From: Pelobates cultripes
Taxonomy: Eukaryota; Chordata; Amphibia; Anura; Pelobatidae
Assembly (NCBI GenBank): GCA_933207985.1
Contig: OW240916.1
Location: 83,511,758-83,575,757, forward strand
Reading direction: 5' to 3'
DNA: 64,000 bases
This document shows positions 59,291-64,000 of the stretch, in pieces. Position 1 is the stretch's first letter; each line of letters opens with the position of its first letter. The translations under genes were made by a program, and so were the position numbers. The notes beneath the pieces were generated by a model, which had not been told where the DNA came from, searched no databases, and saw only the letters and a list, made by a program, of their open reading frames with translations.

Positions 59291-59460
59291 GTAATGAATT
59301 TGGTATATGTTCCAAATTTGCAAAGTATGATAAAGCCCCTGACACGGATGTAACCTTGAATACTGGGATAATAACAATACAAAAGTATGGCCAGTATTTA
59401 CCTGCTAGACTTATTCACATTACACTGGCTCATGAGTTTGGCCACAGCCTGGGATCTCCG
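59291..59460 (+). CDS. adam10-like: ADAM10-like exon h (zinc-binding helix)
   Basis: The acceptor is TTGTTTAAG and the donor TCTCCG|GTGAGT; it enters in phase 1 and leaves in phase 0. It encodes GICSKF, LNTGIITIQKYGQ and LAHEFGHSLGSP. The HEFGHSLGSP at 59431-59460 supplies two of the three zinc-ligand His residues and the catalytic Glu of HExGHxxGxxH. The human counterpart is HEVGHNFGSPH. The third His is the first codon of the next exon, so the active-site motif is split by an intron. Confidence 0.96.
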
Positions 59461-60420
59461 GTGAGTGTAAACATGTAAAAAATCCACTAGAAAAGTAAAT
59501 TCTACGGTAGGAAAACTAACCATCCTAGGGTTTTATATATTTGTACAGTTGTAAGACAAGGTTTTAAGACACATGCTAAGCAGTTAGCTTTTCCATTTTA
59601 CATAGCTATTGAACTCTCCTTCTCTGTTAGGACATTTGTAGAAAGTATGTACTGAACCAGCATCAATGGGAAATGACTTCAAATACCTATAGGGCATTTG
59701 ACTGCAAAAACTTTCTGACCTGCCTACATACAAAATAATGCATTTCACTTGGCAGCAAAAGGTTCCCATTAAATAATAATGGAAATATTTATGATTCCCT
59801 AGTAATTAAGGGAGAGGATGATGATATGTCTTACTCCGTTCCCCAGCCCCAAAAACGCTAAATTTATAAAGAAATCTCTCTATAGTTTGGGAGTGAGGTG
59901 GAGGGAAATACTAACCAAGGACCAGTTAAATGCTTTGATATAACAATCTACCCCTTGAGTTGATGGTGAGGTAGAAGCCACCAAAAAGGATCAGAGAAAG
60001 CCCATGATTCATAGGCCAAACCGTATTACAACTACTTCAGTCCATATGAACCTGATGGCGAGCTGCTTTTACTCTTCACTTCTATGCAGGAAAGTGGAGT
60101 GCCATCACTTTGGCAGTGACAATAATATTTCCTGAAGCAGTGCTTCCATTAAACATAATTATGGCCTAGATTTGATGTCGTTGAATAAACTTTTCAAATG
60201 ATTTAATATTTTTGGGTAAAGTTTTTTAAAAATTCAAAATATTAAAATTTCAAAAAAATACATTGATATATATATATATACAAAGAGGTATGGTTTTAGT
60301 AAAATCATCTCTACGGGAGAGATCTGCTTTTTAATTGGTTTACATTTTATGTTTTAAATGATTATCTTCATATGCAATTTATATTAGAATATTCACCTGC
60401 ATTTTGTTCTTCCTTTTTAG
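59461..60420. other. intron, nothing recognised
   Basis: AT-rich intron between the two zinc-site exons; a short (TA)n run near 60265. Confidence 0.5.
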
Positions 60421-60595
60421 CATGACGAAAGTCCAAATTGTGCAAATTTTATCAGCAATAATAATGATAATGGGAATTTTTTGATGTTCCCATATGCTAT
60501 GGATGGAAATCAGTACAATAATGATAAATTCTCCACATGTTCAATCCATTACATTTCAAATATTCTACAGGTCAAAATGGACATATGTTTTGTTG
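60421..60595 (+). CDS. adam10-like: ADAM10-like exon i (third zinc His and Met-turn)
   Basis: After a TTCCTTTTTAG acceptor the exon opens with CAT, the third zinc-ligand His, followed by DESPNC. It then encodes NGNFLMFPYAM, the Met-turn region (NGNYIMYARAT in human), and ends with NDKFSTCSIHYISNILQ and a Cys-containing tail, as in human NNKFSLCSIRNISQVLE. The donor is TGTTG|GTAAG, phase 1. All three catalytic-domain Cys positions expected in this stretch are present. The next exon (disintegrin domain) was not seen before position 64000. Confidence 0.95.
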
Positions 60596-61588
60596 GTAAG
60601 CAATGATGCTTAGTATGTGAGTAACTCATCAGAGGGATACTAAAGAGGTATTTTGAAATCATTTTAGCACATTATATAGGTGTATTTCAAAATAGCGAAT
60701 AAAAAAACTAAAAAAAACTTCACCCAACTCCTCTGCACCCAACTTCAACCAGGATGTTGAAGATCTATCAGCTTATGACTGTAGTTCAATCTTTCCTACT
60801 GGGAGAACCTTCACATGTGTTTGATATTGCACATGTTCAGTTATTCTTCATGGACGAATGAATGAGTGAGTGAGCATATATACCGTCTCTTTTTTAAAAA
60901 ACAATGTATGAGAATTAGTTGATCAAGTGAATGGAAATTTAAGTGACAATGTGAGAATAGTTTGTCCTGTTGTTTTTATTTTACAAAAAGTTTAGATTTC
61001 AGTAGAAATTGTCACATTTATAAATGAACCTTGTTACAGCTCCCTGGCTGCCTATCAGATAATCGGTCCTGTTACTTCCTGGTTTGTTTAGCTCAGTGGA
61101 TATAAACCTATGAGGCAGCAATTGCCCAGAGCACCTGCCCTGCAAACACTTCTCAATGATCTGCATTGGGAACTCTGTGATTGGACAGTTACAGGAAGTC
61201 TGGGTGGGGTTAGAAGGGGAGGGTTTGCAAAGGCATCAGATAATAGATCTGCAGGTTTTGCAAGCTGTTTTTAGATATAACCCCAATGAAAAAATGCATA
61301 ATTAAATGCATGCAAGTTTTCTTTGGTGTGTTTTTATTAAATGGTAATTTTTATTTATTTTGTATTTGGGCAGTGGACTGTCACTTTAAGGGTTAATTTA
61401 CTAAACAATGGATTGTAGTAAACTGAAAAACAAATTTCAAATGTAGGCTAAATTCGTCAGCCTAAGTCAGCTGTTTTGGCAATAGTGTGCAATTCAGTTT
61501 CAAATTACTTCACTCTGGTGTTAGTGAATAAACTCCTCTGTATCTTGGGAAAGTGTCTCTCAATTTTTGTCACAAACAAACAATTGCA
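60596..61588. other. intron after exon i, nothing clear
   Basis: No further ADAM10-like exon was found. A possible T2-like end (GGACTGTCACTTTAAGGG) is near 61374-61392. Confidence 0.45.
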
Positions 61589-61590
61589 AT

Positions 61591-61623
<33 letters not shown>

Positions 61624-61624
61624 C
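61589..61624. repeat. (TA)n microsatellite with retroposon stub
   Basis: A TA run, followed at 61629-61670 by ATACCGGCACTCAAGGC and AAATTTTTTATT, a truncated relative of the retroposon at 16697-16910. Confidence 0.8.
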
Positions 61625-61674
61625 CCAAAAAAATACCGGCACTCAAGGCTTTTCGATCTAGAAATTTTTTATTT

Positions 61675-64000
61675 TTTTTTGTGAATATGATTTTTATTCA
61701 TTTTGCATATATTAATGTTCGATGAGACGCGCAGGTCTCCATTGTATGTTATTATAAAAGGTAACAAGTTAGGCTCGCAGGCCCCATCGTAGAAGGACTC
61801 GCAGGTCCCCATTTTCTGGTATTTACATTTGTTTGGGAATATAAGTTAAATAACGTTTTCATGAACTGGGTGAACATTATGCCATGTAATCGTCCTTGAA
61901 CCGGATTAATCAGTCCTTGATTAGGTGTCAGTGTTTGTAGGCTTCCCCTATGGTCTCTGTCAACGGGCGTCTCACATGGCCCTGTGTCCTTAGCCATGTG
62001 GCATTGTCCGTGGTGGGCTTGTGTTTTCCCCCGTTATTACTATCAGTATTTCCCGTGTTTAACCAGGGGTATGGTGATATTGCAGGGGTACTCTTACATT
62101 GGGTGTGTGGATACTGCATTAGCCGTGTCATTGCCGGGCCTGTCCAGGATTATCACAGGTGTTCGCGTGTTTTGGCTTTGGGGTGACGTCCCGGACTGGT
62201 CTGGACGTGTGTACCAGCTCATATTTGTTAATCGTTCCTGATTATGGTTTCCCTTATCGCAATGGGTGCGGTGGGGATGATTCAGTCAATGATGATGCTC
62301 GGGTATTTCGAAGGCAGTGGGGGGGGGGGAATGCGTCGGGGTGGGAAGAAAAGAAAAGGGGGGGGGTAGTTCCGTTCAGTTCGTCTGTCGGCCGTCTAGC
62401 GTCGTCTGGGGTGTGTGTTTTAAATGTTATCTGTCTGTGTCGTGGTGTCCGTTAGTGTTAGGTCTGAGTTCTAATTGGAACTCTTCTTTTGCCGTCTCTA
62501 GAATCCAGTGCGTCCAGATGTTCATGTAGGTAGTGGGTGTAGTGTTGGCCGTCATGGTCAGTTCCTCTATCGACCTTAGTTCTTCCATTTGGCTAAACCA
62601 GATCGAAAGTGGGGGTGTAACTGTTTGTTTCCAGAATTGGGGGAGCACTTGTTTGGCCACGTTAAGTATTCTAATAGTCATGGATTTTTTGTATTTGGAG
62701 CGGGGAACTGTTGTGCGGTGTAGGAGCATCGCTGCCGGTTCCAGGGGGGGGGCGCATCCGCGAACTTCTCTAGCATTTTGTGTATCCTCTTCCAGTACGG
62801 TTGGATCAACGCCCAATCCCACCAGATGTGTTTCGTGGTGCCTACCTCTCGTTCACATCTCCAGCAGAGTCTGGAGTGGTCTGGGTTTACGTGGTGAAGG
62901 AGATGTGGTGTCCTATACCAATGTGTTAGAAGCTTGTAGGTCGTTTCCTGTGTTTTGCTGTGAGTGGAACAGTGGTGTGTAAGGTAGCAGATGGTTTCCC
63001 ATTCTGCTTCTGTTAGTGTGTTACCCAGGGCTGTTTCCCATTTTCCCATGAAGAGTGGTGTCTCGGACGGGGTTTCTGATTGGAGCATGGAATATAAGAA
63101 GGACACTCCGTGTGGGAGCGGGTCTGGGTGTGAGCTGACCACTTCTATCGTGGTCTGGTCTCTGGCCAGTGCTGGTCCCTGCGGCAGGGAGTGGACGTAA
63201 TTGGTCAGTTGGGCATGTCGGAAGCGGTGCATAAAGGTCAGGGGCGTCTCTCCCATCAAGTCCGTTAGTGTTTTACATTTCCCACCTTGGAGGAAGTGGT
63301 GTAGGCGTGGGGATCTGTCCGGGAGGATGTGTTTGAGGACTCCTGGGTCCAAACCCGGCGGGAAGTCCTCGTTGTGTGTCAGTGGCAGGAGGGGGGAGGG
63401 GTACGGTGCCATATTCCCCTTCTTCGCGGCCCTCCTCCAAACTCTCATGGTGTGTCTCGTGTATATGGACATGTCACCTCTATCGGTTGTGTCTCGGCCC
63501 CAGGGAAGGCCCGAGATCGGTCTGCCTGCTTCTGCCTCTTCCACCGTCTTCCATAGTTTGTGTACTCCGTCTTTAGACCACTCCATGATTCTCTGCAGGT
63601 GTGTGGCCACGTAGTACTGGTGGAAGTCTGGGAGGGCTAGTCCCCCTTTGTCTTTAGGACGTGTCAGTGTAGAAAATTTCACTCTGGGCCTCCCCCCGTT
63701 CCATACGTATTTTATCATTTCTTTTCTGAGTGTGTTAAAGAAGGGGCCCGGTATGACAATGGGGATGGCCTGGAAGAGGTATAAGAGGCACGGAAGAAAG
63801 TTCATTTTTATGACCTGCACTCTCCCGAGCCACGATATGTGCGGGTAGGACCATTTCCTCAAGTCTCGTTGGAACGTGTGCAGTATAGTGGCGAAGTTGT
63901 CCCTATACAGGTCTCTGCTCTGCCTGGTCAGCTATATACCTAAGTACCTAATTTTATGTTCAGCCTATTGGAAGGGGAAACTGCGTCGTAGAGGGTCTGC
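61675..64000 (-). mobile_element. Tx1/L1-type LINE, 3' part, runs off window
   Basis: The minus-strand copy carries the C-terminal half of ORF2 (below) and an untranslated 3' region ending in a T-rich + strand stretch near 61675. The 5' part lies beyond 64000. Its composition and motifs resemble the GC-richer LINE at 28830-32755. Confidence 0.88.
62427..64000 (-). pseudogene. LINE ORF2 C-terminal part, frameshifted
   Basis: A 394-codon frame (63862-62678) begins with ISWLGRVQVIKMNFLPCLLY, contains KDKGGLALPDFHQYYVATHL and FRHAQLTNYVHSL, and ends after LCWRCEREVGTTKHIWWDWA, the zinc-ribbon-like C-terminal motif of L1/Tx1 ORF2. A frame change near 62750 leads to a second frame (to 62427) that continues the protein (KYKKSMTIRILNVAKQVLPQ). 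RT motifs lie upstream, out of the window. Confidence 0.88.

Larger units (their letters stand above)
14250..60595 (+). other. adam10-like: ADAM10-like gene, exons for prodomain to metalloprotease
   Basis: This is the span of nine coding exons joined by consensus GT/AG introns. Junction phases agree at every junction, and the joined frame gives 411 residues without a stop. ADAM10-family proteins are membrane-anchored zinc proteases that shed ectodomains such as Notch and APP. Visible here are the prodomain, an RKKR furin-type cleavage site, the metalloprotease domain with a split HExGHxxGxxH zinc site, and a Met-turn. The sequence differs much more from mammalian ADAM10 than true tetrapod orthologues do, so a lineage-specific paralogue is inferred. 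The signal-peptide exon and all exons after the metalloprotease domain are not seen. Introns range from 1.9 to 16.8 kb and are filled with transposons. Confidence 0.9.

Noticed and set aside
60596..64000. Disintegrin-domain exon of the ADAM10-like gene
   Set aside because: No CGNGxVExGEECDCG-like segment is seen on the + strand; the region is intron plus a minus-strand LINE.

Overview
The window is vertebrate genomic DNA, most likely from an anuran amphibian. The evidence is its repeat content: MITEs with TTAA target sites and TTAAAGG termini of the kind described as the T2 family in Xenopus, Tx1/L1-type LINEs, an L2-type LINE and many hAT copies. The species cannot be named from the sequence. 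No RNA gene, prokaryotic feature or CRISPR was seen.

There is one host gene, on the + strand. Nine coding exons between 14250 and 60595, with consistent splice phases and no internal stop, encode the prodomain and metalloprotease domain (411 residues) of a divergent ADAM10-like membrane protease. The signal-peptide exon should lie upstream. The disintegrin, cysteine-rich, transmembrane and cytoplasmic exons should lie beyond the window; none was recognised after 60595.

Nearly everything else is mobile DNA. Region 1-14249 (upstream or intron 1) holds a T2-like MITE end, a hAT element carrying a 1.6 kb minisatellite (764-3213), a telomere-like MITE fragment (3928-4556), a LINE RT remnant, an L2 LINE (7687-9969) and a Tc1-like element (10041-14095) broken by two hAT elements. 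The exon 3/exon 4 intron (20223-33274) is a nest of three Tx1/L1-type LINEs, one of which shows a 5' inversion. The exon 4/exon 5 intron (33361-50144) contains a small hAT MITE, a fold-back telomere-like MITE, two large hAT elements bearing satellites (36146-38106 and 38284-43044, the latter holding a Harbinger-like element and a T2 MITE), and a full-length but internally degenerate endogenous retrovirus with almost identical LTRs (43545-49912). The exon 5/exon 6 intron has an integrase-less Ty3/gypsy remnant. The exon 6/exon 7 intron has a GC-rich satellite MITE. The window ends inside another minus-strand L1-type LINE.

The most unusual theme is that many separate non-autonomous DNA transposons each carry a different tandem array. 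Most of these arrays start next to an exon-like module ending in a strong 5' splice donor (GTAAG). Several modules also carry an RFX X-box-like motif beside TCTCGCGAGA palindromes. This looks like a recurrent promoter, exon, donor and array cassette inside mobile elements. Its function is inferred only.
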